12,416 nt of DNA from Solobacterium sp. (lineage in GTDB: Bacteria > Bacillota_I > Bacilli_A > Erysipelotrichales > Erysipelotrichaceae): NCBI GenBank assembly GCA_017475415.1, contig JAFVFM010000127.1, positions 1-12,416 of the forward strand. The letters are read 5' to 3'. The notes beneath the pieces were generated by a model, which saw nothing but the letters and a program-made list of their open reading frames with translations, was not told the DNA's origin and did no database searches. The translations under genes and the position numbers were made by a program. Within the stretch, counting starts at the first letter, position 1, and the number at the start of each line of letters is the position of its first letter. Shown here piece by piece: positions 1-11,776 of this stretch.

Positions 1-603
1 CATAAAGATACGAAATCACAAACAGATGAATATTACCTATTGAAGAAATTCAATTGGCTCATCTTTAAAAGAGAAGATACACGCGCAAAGGATAAACAGT
101 TATTATTCGATCCTAACCGCAAAAAAGTATTTAACAGAAAATTACAACGTTATTTAAATTATTACGATATTCGTAATTTAATTGAGGCCATTCATCCTGA
201 CCTCAAATCCGCATGGACTTTAAAGGATGATCTTGTAGACTTTTATAACAACAACACCAATGAAACAGCCGATGAAGCATTAAAAGAATTGATTCAAGCT
301 TTCTATAACAGCGGAATAGAAGAAATGGAAGCTTTTGGAAAAACATTGCGAAACTGGCATAAGGAAATCGTCAATTCCTTCATCGTATTCAAACATAGTT
401 ATACAGTCGATAAGGAGACAGGCCAGGTGGTAGTCTCCGCACAAAAAATGAACACTGGTGTTTTAGAGAATAGAAACTCTATTCTTAAGGCAATTAAGAA
501 AAATTCCAATGGATATACTAACTGGGAACGATTTAGAAATCGATGTCTATATATCCTTAGGAAGAATGCAGTACCACTTCTGAATCCTATAGAAGATAAA
601 TAG
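1..603 (+). CDS. ISL3-family transposase, C-terminal part (5' end outside window)
   Basis: The frame is open from base 1 to the TAG at 601-603, so the gene begins before the window. An in-frame TTG at 40 is not a credible start, because coding sequence continues upstream of it. About 200 residues are visible. The C-terminal pattern fits the DDE domain of ISL3-family transposases: a 'TGVLENRN' segment whose Glu (codon 466-468) is in the position of the third catalytic acidic residue, followed by 'LKAIKK', 'GYTNWERFRNR' and a hydrophobic end. This enzyme would catalyse cut-and-paste movement of its own element. It points toward the 3' end of the ATP synthase operon. The catalytic Asp residues, the zinc-finger N-terminus and the left end of the element lie outside the window, so I cannot tell whether the copy is intact. 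Family assignment is from recognised motifs. Confidence 0.85.
   Translation, partial: HKDTKSQTDEYYLLKKFNWLIFKREDTRAKDKQLLFDPNRKKVFNRKLQRYLNYYDIRNLIEAIHPDLKSAWTLKDDLVDFYNNNTNETADEALKELIQAFYNSGIEEMEAFGKTLRNWHKEIVNSFIVFKHSYTVDKETGQVVVSAQKMNTGVLENRNSILKAIKKNSNGYTNWERFRNRCLYILRKNAVPLLNPIEDK
1..603 (+). mobile_element. Right-hand part of an ISL3-type insertion sequence (boundary not located)
   Basis: The transposase fragment implies an insertion sequence entering from the left. The right terminal inverted repeat should lie shortly after base 603. The A-rich stretch and following bases at about 609-636 are a candidate, but the left end is not in the window, so neither the repeat pair nor the expected ~8-bp target duplication can be tested. 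The end given is the transposase stop codon, not the true element end. Confidence 0.45.
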
Positions 604-632
604 TTTCTATCACTCTCACAAAAAAATACTAT

Positions 633-770
633 CCGCAAAAGAGATCAGCGGCTCTGCGGGGACGCAACCGTAAACGGTATTGCGGAAGGCTATACGAAAG
701 CAGGATATGGAGCGGTATTATCCGCTCCTACTGCACCAAAAAAAGACCGCATATAGTCCTTCCAATATCC
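633..770 (+). ncRNA. Candidate structured RNA with pseudoknot, family not recognised
   Basis: Seen by complementarity, read on the + strand. Hairpin 1 pairs CCGC 633-636 with GCGG 656-659, then AGAG 640-643 with CTCT 652-655, with a 3-base bulge. Hairpin 2 pairs CGCA 663-666 with TGCG 681-684 and ACCG 667-670 with CGGT 675-678, loop TAAA region. A long helix pairs GGAAGG 684-689 with CCTTCC 758-763 and CTATA 690-694 with TATAG 752-756, with one bulged T; it closes over hairpin 4, where GCAG 700-703 pairs with CTGC 731-734 and GGAGCGG 709-715 with CCGCTCC 722-728. The internal-loop bases GGATAT 703-708 are perfectly complementary to ATATCC 765-770, giving a possible 6-bp pseudoknot. An A-rich strand (737-744) is unpaired. 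Strand is inferred: purine-rich loops and a following hairpin at 810-855 favour +. I could not match it to a riboswitch or other known class. It could instead be DNA-level palindromes near an IS end. Confidence 0.45.
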
Positions 771-809
771 GAACTACACACAATCTCTTCTTACTTATAG
801 TTTCACCTC

Positions 810-855
810 AATAAACATCCCTGGGGTAAACAAATACCCCTAGGATGTTTATTTT
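810..855 (+). terminator. Strong hairpin with U-rich tail, probable intrinsic terminator
   Basis: AATAAACATCC (810-820) pairs perfectly with GGATGTTTATT (843-853), and GGGGTA (823-828) with TACCCC (835-840) across a 2x2 internal loop, with a 6-base apical loop. The 3' arm ends TTTATT and runs into TTTTC, then AATTTTT, which fits rho-independent termination of a + strand transcript such as the candidate RNA at 633-770 or readthrough from the transposase. The - strand side lacks a U tract directly after the stem. It faces the atp terminator at 931-959. Confidence 0.55.
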
Positions 856-930
856 CAATTTTTAGCTGCCCCGTCCAATTTTAGAGCACCAATTCTTTCG
901 CTTTAGCTCAATAGTAGAATGTTTCAACAC

Positions 931-959
931 AAAAAAGCCCAATCAAACGATTAGGCTTT
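931..959 (-). terminator. Intrinsic terminator of the atp operon
   Basis: On the - strand an 11-bp stem (959-949 with 944-934) encloses a 4-base loop GTTT and runs directly into a U tract (936-931). One position (953/940) is a U-G wobble in the - strand RNA but would be an A-C mismatch in the + strand RNA, which supports the - orientation. It begins 7 bases after the atpC stop codon. Confidence 0.85.
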
Positions 960-966
960 CTATACC

Positions 967-2759
<1,793 letters not shown>

Positions 2760-2770
2760 TTACCTTCTTT

Positions 2771-3631
2771 CTATACCGCGGCACTACCGCCCACAATTTC
2801 CGTTATTTCTTGTGTGATATTCGCTTGTCTTACTTTATTGTATTCCAGTAAGAGCTCAGCACTTAATTCATCTGCATTATCTGTTGCCGTCTTCATCGCT
2901 ACTCTGCGACTTCCCTGCTCTGCAGTAGTCGCTTCCATCCAATCCGCATAAGCTACATCTTGAATCATCATTGGGATTAAATCATTCAAGATTGTTGTTG
3001 CGTCTGGCTCAAACATCGTTTCTGCTTTGAGTACCTTTTCTGTAGTCTCATTTTTTTCTTTCTTTTCGAGTACACATGGCAACAAGACATCGATTTCACT
3101 TCTAAAGGTCATTGTATTCACAAAACGTGTATAAATTACCTGTAATTTATCAATGCTTTTATCTTGGAATCTCTTTATTCCTTCTTCTACACAAGTTTTG
3201 AGTATAGCGAAGGTTAAGGCGTCCGAAGATATACTTTCTTCATTTATTATGTTATAACCCTCTTCTTTAAATGTACGATAAAGAGAAGTTCCAATGACAT
3301 AGATTGGCTCATCTTTCTTCAGGCTTTCTTTAGCGAGCTTTAATACATTTTGATTATAGCCACCACACAAGCCTAAATCAGAACAGAAGATTATGGTTAA
3401 TGCACGATCCCCTTCTGTTTTACGAATAAATTTACTACTCACACCTGGATTATTTTCTACGATTTCATCCACCGTTTCTTGAAGCCTTTGTGCATATTCA
3501 CGATTCGCTTCCATCTTATTACGTTGTTTAAATAATTTCGCATTCGCTATCATTTCCATAGCTTTTGTAATCTTACGTGTGGAATTAACAGATTTAATTC
3601 TTGTGCGTAAAGCTTGTGATGATTGTGCCAT
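2771..3631 (-). CDS. atpG: F1Fo ATP synthase subunit gamma
   Basis: Gamma is the rotating central shaft that couples c-ring rotation to the catalytic sites. The 286 residues show the expected plan: an N-terminal coiled-coil helix (about 1-60) with the family signature 'RIKSVNSTRKITKAMEMIA', a central alpha/beta domain with 'SDLGLCGGYNQNV' (about 84-96), and a C-terminal helix with 'AMKTATDNADEL' and the conserved end 'RQANITQEITEIVGG'. A GGGAGTG ribosome site precedes the ATG. Only one base separates it from the atpA stop codon, so coupling is likely. Nothing unusual is seen. Confidence 0.98.
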   Translation of the reverse strand: MAQSSQALRTRIKSVNSTRKITKAMEMIANAKLFKQRNKMEANREYAQRLQETVDEIVENNPGVSSKFIRKTEGDRALTIIFCSDLGLCGGYNQNVLKLAKESLKKDEPIYVIGTSLYRTFKEEGYNIINEESISSDALTFAILKTCVEEGIKRFQDKSIDKLQVIYTRFVNTMTFRSEIDVLLPCVLEKKEKNETTEKVLKAETMFEPDATTILNDLIPMMIQDVAYADWMEATTAEQGSRRVAMKTATDNADELSAELLLEYNKVRQANITQEITEIVGGSAAV

Positions 3632-3632
3632 A

Positions 3633-5693
<2,061 letters not shown>

Positions 5694-5701
<8 letters not shown>

Positions 5702-6206
5702 GGCTTCCTGCTTCCTTCACAAAAGCGTCAATTGCTTCACGATCGAAATCTTCTGGATTCTTTTGACCAATAAGCTTACCTGCTGCACTTAAGGCTACTT
5801 CCACCATTTCTCTTTGCATATCCTTATACATTGCAGCGCGCTCTGCCTCTATTTGTTCTTGAGCCTTTTTCTTTACAGCCTTAGCTTCCTTATCCGCTTG
5901 CGCAAGAATACTATGCTTTTCATCTTTCGCTTCTTTTAATGCTGCTTTTACAATTTCATCCGCTTTATCTGATGCTTCTGTTAATTGTGCTAAAGCTTTT
6001 TGCCTATCACTATAGGCTTCCTTTTTTGCTTCTTCACTCGCTGTAAGATCTTCTTGCATCTTTTCTGCCCTAGCTGCTAAATACTTCTTAGCAGATGGCC
6101 AAAGAATTTTGTAGGCTACAAAGAATAAGACAAATGTACTTAGTAATTGAACCGCCATGGTTAGTGGATTAGGCACTAATTGAGTGTATACATCAACATC
6201 AATCAT
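5694..6206 (-). CDS. atpF: F1Fo ATP synthase subunit b
   Basis: Subunit b forms the peripheral stalk as a dimer, holding F1 still relative to subunit a. The 170 residues have a short N-terminal region, one membrane segment (about 15-36, 'AVQLLSTFVLFFVAYKILW') and a long charged Ala/Lys/Glu-rich coiled coil (about 40-150) that reaches to delta. The 'KILWP' after the membrane segment is typical. Start: ATG with AAGGAG 5 bases upstream. It sits 12 bases after atpE, overlaps atpH by 8 bases and ends in TAG. Confidence 0.97.
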
Positions 6207-6218
6207 GTGCGCTCCTTA

Positions 6219-6476
<258 letters not shown>

Positions 6477-7178
6477 TTATTTTATTTCATCCGGTACTTC
6501 TACACCGACAAATACTAAAGTTAATGTCACAAAGACTAATGTCTGAATAAAACCCGCAAATACATCAAAGTATGCATGTAATACTGGGGCAATAATTGGC
6601 CCTAAGAAATTGAACACCACACCCCCTGCACCCAGCCAACCTGCAATAAGATTGGATAGCCATTGTGTAAGCGAATATACAAGTGACATAATAATACTTC
6701 CACATAAGATGTTCCCAAACAGACGCAAGGACATCGAAATAATCGAAGTAAATTTGCCCAAGATATTAATCGGTAATAATACCGGAATTGGTTCAATGAA
6801 ACTATGGAACCATGCCTTAACACCACTATATTTAAAGGATGCAATTTGTGTAATTGTCCAAGTAATAATGGCTAAAGTTAAAGTTACGCTCCAATTGGCT
6901 GTTGGTGAAGATAAACCAAACAAACTCAATATATTGGAAAAGAAAATATATACAGAAAGAATGATGATATAAGGTGTAAATAGTTCAGCATTCTTTGGAC
7001 CTACATTTTCTACTACATCTGCATGTATTTTTTCTATACCAATTAATGCAGGCAAGATTATACCCTTAGGCTTCTGTAATGGCTCTGCATGATTTAATTT
7101 ATGCGCAATAATTAACATCGCAATAACCATAATGATGGTTACTAGTAGAATCAAAAAGACATCTGATTGTAATTTCAT
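6477..7178 (-). CDS. atpB: F1Fo ATP synthase subunit a
   Basis: Subunit a is the stator membrane protein that provides the two half-channels for the coupling ion. The 233 residues contain several hydrophobic membrane segments (about 8-26, 66-88, 97-113, 130-148, 155-178 and 184-225). The essential arginine is R152 in 'MSLRLFGNI', and the last helices carry 'LHAYFDVFAGFIQTLVF' (200-216) with the conserved D205 and Q212. The ATG overlaps the atpI stop as ATGA. It is followed by atpE after 27 bases. No missing key residue. Confidence 0.97.
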   Translation of the reverse strand: MKLQSDVFLILLVTIIMVIAMLIIAHKLNHAEPLQKPKGIILPALIGIEKIHADVVENVGPKNAELFTPYIIILSVYIFFSNILSLFGLSSPTANWSVTLTLAIITWTITQIASFKYSGVKAWFHSFIEPIPVLLPINILGKFTSIISMSLRLFGNILCGSIIMSLVYSLTQWLSNLIAGWLGAGGVVFNFLGPIIAPVLHAYFDVFAGFIQTLVFVTLTLVFVGVEVPDEIK

Positions 7179-7525
7179 ATTGCCTCACTTCCTTTATTGA
7201 ATATTGCTTCAGCGATAACAGCTATTTTAATTGCCATTAAGCCTAGCGCACAAGTAAACAAATTGAATAGATGTGGTAATTTTGCAGCTAGAACTAAAAC
7301 TATGCCCATTACCAAATAATTCAACATAAAGCCTACGAAGGCTTGTTTATTAGACGCATACATTGCGGAAATCATACTATCGCAAAAGCGCTCTATACGT
7401 TTATAAAGAAAAATCGATGTAAAAGCACCTAAAAAGTATCCTAGCGTTAAACGGTAATCGACAAAAGCCATTACGCTAGCTGCCAATAATAACAATTTAA
7501 AAGCTTTCCACGTTCTTTCGTTCAT
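7175..7525 (-). CDS. atpI: ATP synthase assembly protein AtpI-like
   Basis: A 116-residue, strongly hydrophobic protein with about four membrane segments (near 8-22, 26-42, 62-82 and 86-108). AtpI proteins are poorly conserved and are linked to assembly or stability of the c-ring and to Mg2+ supply; the call rests mainly on size, hydrophobicity and its place directly before atpB, with a 4-base ATGA overlap. The start ATG at 7525 has only a weak AGGA 2 bases upstream, and a good -10 box lies 8 bases upstream, so the transcript may be nearly leaderless. A later internal Met (residue 19) would remove the first membrane segment and is less likely. Confidence 0.85.
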   Translation of the reverse strand: MNERTWKAFKLLLLAASVMAFVDYRLTLGYFLGAFTSIFLYKRIERFCDSMISAMYASNKQAFVGFMLNYLVMGIVLVLAAKLPHLFNLFTCALGLMAIKIAVIAEAIFNKGSEAI

Positions 7526-7533
7526 ATTCCTAT

Positions 7534-7562
7534 ATTTTACGCACTTTTACTATCTCTTACAA
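7534..7562 (-). promoter_or_regulatory. Candidate promoter for atpI and the atp operon
   Basis: On the - strand, -35 TTGTAA (7562-7557; 4/6), a 17-base spacer and -10 TAAAAT (7539-7534; 5/6) lie in the 56-base gap between the dehydrogenase and atpI. Only 8 bases separate the -10 from the atpI ATG, so the start site would be within 1-3 bases of the start codon. GTAA recurs at exact 10-base intervals (7560-7557, 7550-7547, 7540-7537). I see no terminator in the gap, so readthrough from upstream genes may also drive the operon. Confidence 0.4.
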
Positions 7563-7581
7563 GATTTTGTGAATTATTTCC

Positions 7582-8535
7582 TTAGTAACCTAATTTCCTA
7601 TTTACAAGGTATTTTGGTCTATCTTCTTTAAGATAGTTTTCTAGATTATCACATATTACCTTCATCACATTTTTATAATTTGCAACAGAGGTAAATCGCC
7701 CTGAAATATGTGGTGTAATGAATACTCTATCCGCATTCCATAAAGGATTGTTTTGTGGTAAAGGTTCTATTTCACATACATCTAAAGCAACGAGATGGAA
7801 ATATCCTTCCTTTAATACAGTAAGTAAATCTTTTTCTACAATCGCTGATCCTCTACCTACATTAATGAGTATCGCATCCTTCTTCATTTTTCTTAAACGC
7901 TCTAAGTCAAATAATTGCTTGGTTTCATTTGTTTCAGGTAGACTTAAAGCTACTACATCACATTCTGGTAAGATTTCATCTAATTCATTCATTGTATATA
8001 ATGCTTCTACATAATCTGGTTTTTCATGTTTATTTCTTCTTACCCCAAAACACGTAGCACCTAACATATGGCATCTCTTTAAATATTCACTACCTATATC
8101 TCCCATACCTACAGATAGAATCTTTGCTTCTGAAATTAGTTTTACCTCTGGTATTGGTTTCCATTGGTTTTCTTTTTGTTGGTCATAATAAGATAGAAAA
8201 TATTTTTCAGCCATTAAGGTTATGCCTAACATATGCTCTGCTATGCCTTTTCCATATCCACCTTTGGCATTCGATAAAAGAATATCTTCCTGTAGCCACC
8301 CATAGGTATTCGCTCCTGCAAAGACAAGCTGTACCCATTTTAAATTCGGTAATTCATCAACTTCTTCTTTTTTAGGAGCACCAATATAGATTTCTATTTT
8401 TTCTTTTAATTCATTTGGCACTTCGAAAAAGTTAGCATAAAAATGAAATTGATATCCCTCTATTCTTTCTAAACTTTGCTGCATCCTATCGTGAATCTCT
8501 GAAATGACTAAGACGTCCTTCATCTTCTTTCTCAC
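7582..8535 (-). CDS. D-isomer-specific 2-hydroxyacid dehydrogenase
   Basis: A cytosolic NAD(P)-dependent oxidoreductase that reduces 2-keto acids to D-2-hydroxy acids or the reverse. In 317 residues it shows the Rossmann motif GMGDIG (143-148), catalytic R228 in 'NVGRGS', E257 in 'EIEPLP' and H276 in 'TPHISG': the complete Arg-Glu-His set of the family. The strand after the Rossmann motif ends 'GVRRNKH' (164-170); paired Arg at this place, rather than an Asp, suggests NADP(H). The exact substrate cannot be read from sequence. The GTG start at 8535 overlaps the spo0J stop (GTGA); an ATG at 8523 giving 'MKDVLVIS' is an alternative and aligns as well with the family. Its place between spo0J and atpI has no obvious functional logic. 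Confidence 0.9.
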   Translation of the reverse strand: MRKKMKDVLVISEIHDRMQQSLERIEGYQFHFYANFFEVPNELKEKIEIYIGAPKKEEVDELPNLKWVQLVFAGANTYGWLQEDILLSNAKGGYGKGIAEHMLGITLMAEKYFLSYYDQQKENQWKPIPEVKLISEAKILSVGMGDIGSEYLKRCHMLGATCFGVRRNKHEKPDYVEALYTMNELDEILPECDVVALSLPETNETKQLFDLERLRKMKKDAILINVGRGSAIVEKDLLTVLKEGYFHLVALDVCEIEPLPQNNPLWNADRVFITPHISGRFTSVANYKNVMKVICDNLENYLKEDRPKYLVNRKLGY

Positions 8536-9433
8536 TCTTCTTCACTTTCATCTAAACAATCAATAATTTCTAATATACGATTTAAATCTTCTGTATTCGT
8601 ATAATGAATGGATATCGCTTTTTTAGAAATATCCACTTCTGTACCTAACTTTCTTTGCATATGATTTTCAATATCGCGAATCCAAGGATCTTTTTGTTTT
8701 GTAACCTTTTTCATTACTTTCTTTTCTTTGCCTTGTAAAGAACGTATATATTCTTCTACTTCGCGTACAGATAGCTTGTTTTTTAATACATATTCAGCAG
8801 CTTCAAAAATTTCATTTTCATCATTCAAGCTCAATAAAGGTCTTACATGACCCATAGTTAATTTCTTATTCACAACTAAATCTTGCACAGCTTCAGGTAG
8901 CTTTAATAAGCGCATCATATTTGCACAATATTCACGTGATTTACCTAAGCGTTCGGCAAGCTTTTCTTGCGTATAACCATGTTTTTTAATTAATGCGTCA
9001 TAGGCAACTGCTTCTTCAATCGGATTCAAGTCTTCTCTTTGGATATTCTCTAAGATAGAGATTTCCATCATTTGTTCATCTGTGAATTCCACCACTATTG
9101 CAGGTACAGTAGTTAAGCCAGCCATCTTCGCTGCTCTTAATCTTCTTTCACCTGTTACAAGGTTATAACCCTGAATACTTTTACGTACAAGAATAGGAGT
9201 AAAGATGCCATGTGTCTTAATGGATTCAGCTAATTCTTCCAAAGCTGTTTTATCGAATTCTTTTCTTGGCTGATAAGGATTCTCGCGTATTTCATTCACA
9301 TTAATTTCCACTTTTCCTGTAGGGGAAGAAGAAATTGCGTTATTTTCAATTTGGTTAATTACATTTTCTAAATTATCTGTACCAAATATATTACCTAATC
9401 CTTTACCCAATACCTTTGTATTCTTTTTCTCAC

Positions 9434-9437
<4 letters not shown>
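8532..9437 (-). CDS. spo0J: Chromosome-partitioning protein ParB/Spo0J
   Basis: A CTP-dependent DNA clamp that loads at parS sites near the origin, spreads, and recruits SMC and ParA. The 301 residues have an N-terminal ParA-contact segment 'LGKGLGNIFG' (10-19), the 'NPYQPRKEF' box (53-61), the CTP-binding 'GERRLRAA' (96-103), the 'ENIQREDLNPIEEA' segment (130-143), a helix-turn-helix 'TQEKLAERLGKSREYCANMM' (156-175), 'LTMGHVRPLLSL' (193-204) and a C-terminal dimerisation domain. The ATG overlaps the soj stop (ATGA), so translation may depend on ribosomes arriving from soj, which carries a premature stop. I found no good parS (TGTTNCACGTGAAACA) in the window; the best CACGTG-cored sites match poorly outside the core. 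Confidence 0.95.
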
Positions 9438-10213
<776 letters not shown>

Positions 10214-10221
10214 TTATACCT

Positions 10222-11028
10222 CTACTTTTTTGGTAAACGAATCTTTACTTCTAATTCGTCTTCTGTATCAATTTGTTGCATATCCACTTCTATACCAAGA
10301 TTTTCTATCATCTCAATACATTGTTCGATTGAATTTAGGGCAATTTGAATATTGCGCGTAAACCCTTTGGTTTTATTTTTTCTTTTACTATTGCGCCTCA
10401 TTCTTCGCTGTATATAAGCTTCGCTTTGTGAAACATTCAGCTTTTCCTCTAAAATATGTTGGAAGATTTCTTTTACTTTATCTTCTGGTACATTTAATAA
10501 TGCCCTTGCGTGCCGCTCGGTTATTCTACCATCTACTACAGCTTCTTGAACTTCATCTGGCAAATTCAATAAACGTATCTTATTTGCTACACTTGGCTGC
10601 GATTTACCAATACGCGAAGCAACTTCTTCCTGTGTTAAGCCAGCTTGACGCATAATTTGAACATAGCTTTTGGCCTCTTCAATCGCACTTAGATTTTCCC
10701 TTTGTACATTTTCTACCAAGGCCATTTGAGCAGCTATCTCTTCGTCAGGCGACATCACAAAACAAGGTATTTCACTATATCCAGCTAATATACAAGCACG
10801 ATATCTTCTTTCTCCCGCGATGATTTCATAATGATCATCTACTTTGCGTACAGTAATTGGCTGTATTAACCCATTTACTTGTATTGATTGCGCTAATTCC
10901 ATTAAGGCTGTTTCATCAAAGCGCAATCTTGGTTGATATCGTGAAGGTACGATCATATCAACTGGTATTTTGACTACCTGTTCTTGTTTTTTATCATATA
11001 TATCTTTAAACCAATTTCTGAATTGCAT
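10222..11028 (-). CDS. noc: Nucleoid occlusion protein Noc (ParB family)
   Basis: Noc binds its own DNA sites, spreads as a CTP-dependent clamp, attaches to the membrane and blocks Z-ring assembly over the nucleoid. The 268 residues match Noc rather than Spo0J: a short amphipathic N-terminal helix 'MQFRNWFKDIYDKK' with F3, W6, F7, I10 and Y11 on one face (the membrane-targeting helix), the 'YQPRLRF' box (31-37), CTP motif 'GERRYRA' (72-78), 'ENVQRENLSAIEEA' (106-119), helix-turn-helix 'TQEEVASRIGKSQPSVANK' (132-150), 'ITERHARALL' (169-178), and a Noc-type end 'GFTRNIQIALNSIEQCIEM' that parallels B. subtilis 'AFSRDTRIAMNTIRQSLSM'. It follows rsmG by 9 bases and precedes soj by 11. No canonical Noc site (ATTTCCCGGGAAAT) was seen. 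Confidence 0.93.
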   Translation of the reverse strand: MQFRNWFKDIYDKKQEQVVKIPVDMIVPSRYQPRLRFDETALMELAQSIQVNGLIQPITVRKVDDHYEIIAGERRYRACILAGYSEIPCFVMSPDEEIAAQMALVENVQRENLSAIEEAKSYVQIMRQAGLTQEEVASRIGKSQPSVANKIRLLNLPDEVQEAVVDGRITERHARALLNVPEDKVKEIFQHILEEKLNVSQSEAYIQRRMRRNSKRKNKTKGFTRNIQIALNSIEQCIEMIENLGIEVDMQQIDTEDELEVKIRLPKK

Positions 11029-11037
11029 ATTTTTCTT

Positions 11038-11739
11038 TTACTTTAATGGTTTCTTTTTCATCAAAGAATATGACCTAGGATATTTTCCTTCTGTCGCTCT
11101 TTCTTTTTGATAAAAGAGATTGATTCTTTTATCTTCATGGCTTAATTCTTCTTCTTGTATATTCTTTAATGTTGCACCTAGCTTGTGTATTGCCTGAGCA
11201 GCTTCTTTATGTTCTTCTTTACCCTTACTACCCTTCATCGCAAGGAATGTTCCTCCTATCTTAACAAGAGGAATGCATAATTCTGCTAAGATATTTAAAT
11301 TGGATACTGCTCTAGCAGTTACAAAGTCAAAGCTTTCACGATGCAATTTGGCATAATCTTCAGCTCTTTCATTTACCACTTCGATACCATCTAAACCCAA
11401 TTCTTGAATAACAGTATTTAAAAATAGGCATCTCTTTTTGATGGGTTCTAGTAATGTAAAAGAAGTATCCTTGCTAACTATCTTCATTACTAATCCTGGA
11501 AAGCCTGCACCACTACCTACATCAATAGCCTTCCCTTCTATTTGCATTTGCGTTAACGGAAGTAAAGAATCGAAGAAATGCTTTTCATATACTTCTTCAC
11601 TTTCTTTGATTGCAGTAAGGTTCATTCTCTCATTCCAAGATGCAAGTAAAAGTCTGTATTGTTCTAGTTTTTCACATACAGAATCATCTATTTTTAATCC
11701 TCTTTTTTCCAACTCGTTTTTTAAGCTTGTACTGTTCAT
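11038..11739 (-). CDS. rsmG: 16S rRNA (guanine527-N7)-methyltransferase RsmG (GidB)
   Basis: RsmG uses S-adenosylmethionine to methylate N7 of G527 in 16S rRNA in the 530 loop; loss is known to give low-level streptomycin resistance. The 233 residues include 'WNERMNLTAI' (35-44), 'KHFFDSLLPL' (53-62), the SAM-binding 'DVGSGAGFPG' (73-82), 'TARAVSNLNIL' (141-151), 'AMKGSKG' (167-173) and a C-terminal 'KYPRSYSLMKKKPLK' typical of the family. The start aligns with other RsmG proteins, yet has no Shine-Dalgarno sequence; a -10 box lies 8 bases upstream. It heads the rsmG-noc-soj-spo0J run. The usual upstream partner mnmG is not next to it. Confidence 0.97.
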   Translation of the reverse strand: MNSTSLKNELEKRGLKIDDSVCEKLEQYRLLLASWNERMNLTAIKESEEVYEKHFFDSLLPLTQMQIEGKAIDVGSGAGFPGLVMKIVSKDTSFTLLEPIKKRCLFLNTVIQELGLDGIEVVNERAEDYAKLHRESFDFVTARAVSNLNILAELCIPLVKIGGTFLAMKGSKGKEEHKEAAQAIHKLGATLKNIQEEELSHEDKRINLFYQKERATEGKYPRSYSLMKKKPLK

Positions 11740-11747
11740 ATGTGCTT

Positions 11748-11776
11748 ATTTTACCAAATCTATTAATCTTTGTGGA
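11748..11776 (-). promoter_or_regulatory. Candidate promoter of rsmG-noc-soj-spo0J
   Basis: On the - strand, -35 TCCACA (11776-11771; 4/6), a 17-base spacer and -10 TAAAAT (11753-11748; 5/6). Eight bases separate the -10 from the rsmG ATG and there is no ribosome site, which predicts a leaderless or near-leaderless mRNA. The -35 lies inside a perfect DnaA box (11779-11771), so DnaA binding could block RNA polymerase. Confidence 0.45.

Larger units (their letters stand above)
604..966. other. Intergenic region between transposase and atpC, no protein gene seen
   Basis: This 363-base stretch separates convergent genes. I see no credible protein gene. It holds an RNA-like folded element (633-770), a long hairpin with a U-rich 3' side on the + strand (810-855) and the atp operon terminator (931-959, - strand). 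Between 856 and 930 I see only a weak pairing of GAGC (884-887) with GCTC (906-909) and a 7-base direct repeat TTTAGCT (861-867 and 902-908), neither convincing. Confidence 0.7.

Noticed and set aside
604..636. Promoter for the structured element (TTTCTA, 17 bases, TACTAT)
   Set aside because: Only 3/6 and 4/6 matches, and the predicted start would fall inside hairpin 1.
613..659. Hairpin 1 read as a - strand terminator
   Set aside because: The U tract is 6 bases away from the stem and the stem is bulged, so it is a weak terminator. The atp operon already ends at 931-959.
655..690. c-di-GMP-I (GEMM) riboswitch, prompted by GGGGACGCAA
   Set aside because: Only that short string is similar. 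The preceding GCAAACC receptor part and the following AAAGCC are missing, and no gene lies downstream in the right sense.
1..770. RNA-guided transposon system (bridge or omega RNA next to the transposase)
   Set aside because: Known guide RNAs belong to IS110/IS1111 or IscB/TnpB elements. The ISL3 enzyme is a DDE transposase that recognises DNA ends.
876..930. CRISPR or tracrRNA-like sequence (TTTTAGAGC)
   Set aside because: A single short match with no repeats, spacers or cas genes.
8929..8945. parS site in spo0J (CACGTG core)
   Set aside because: Only the core and about three flanking bases match TGTTNCACGTGAAACA. Similar weak CACGTG sites occur in atpD.
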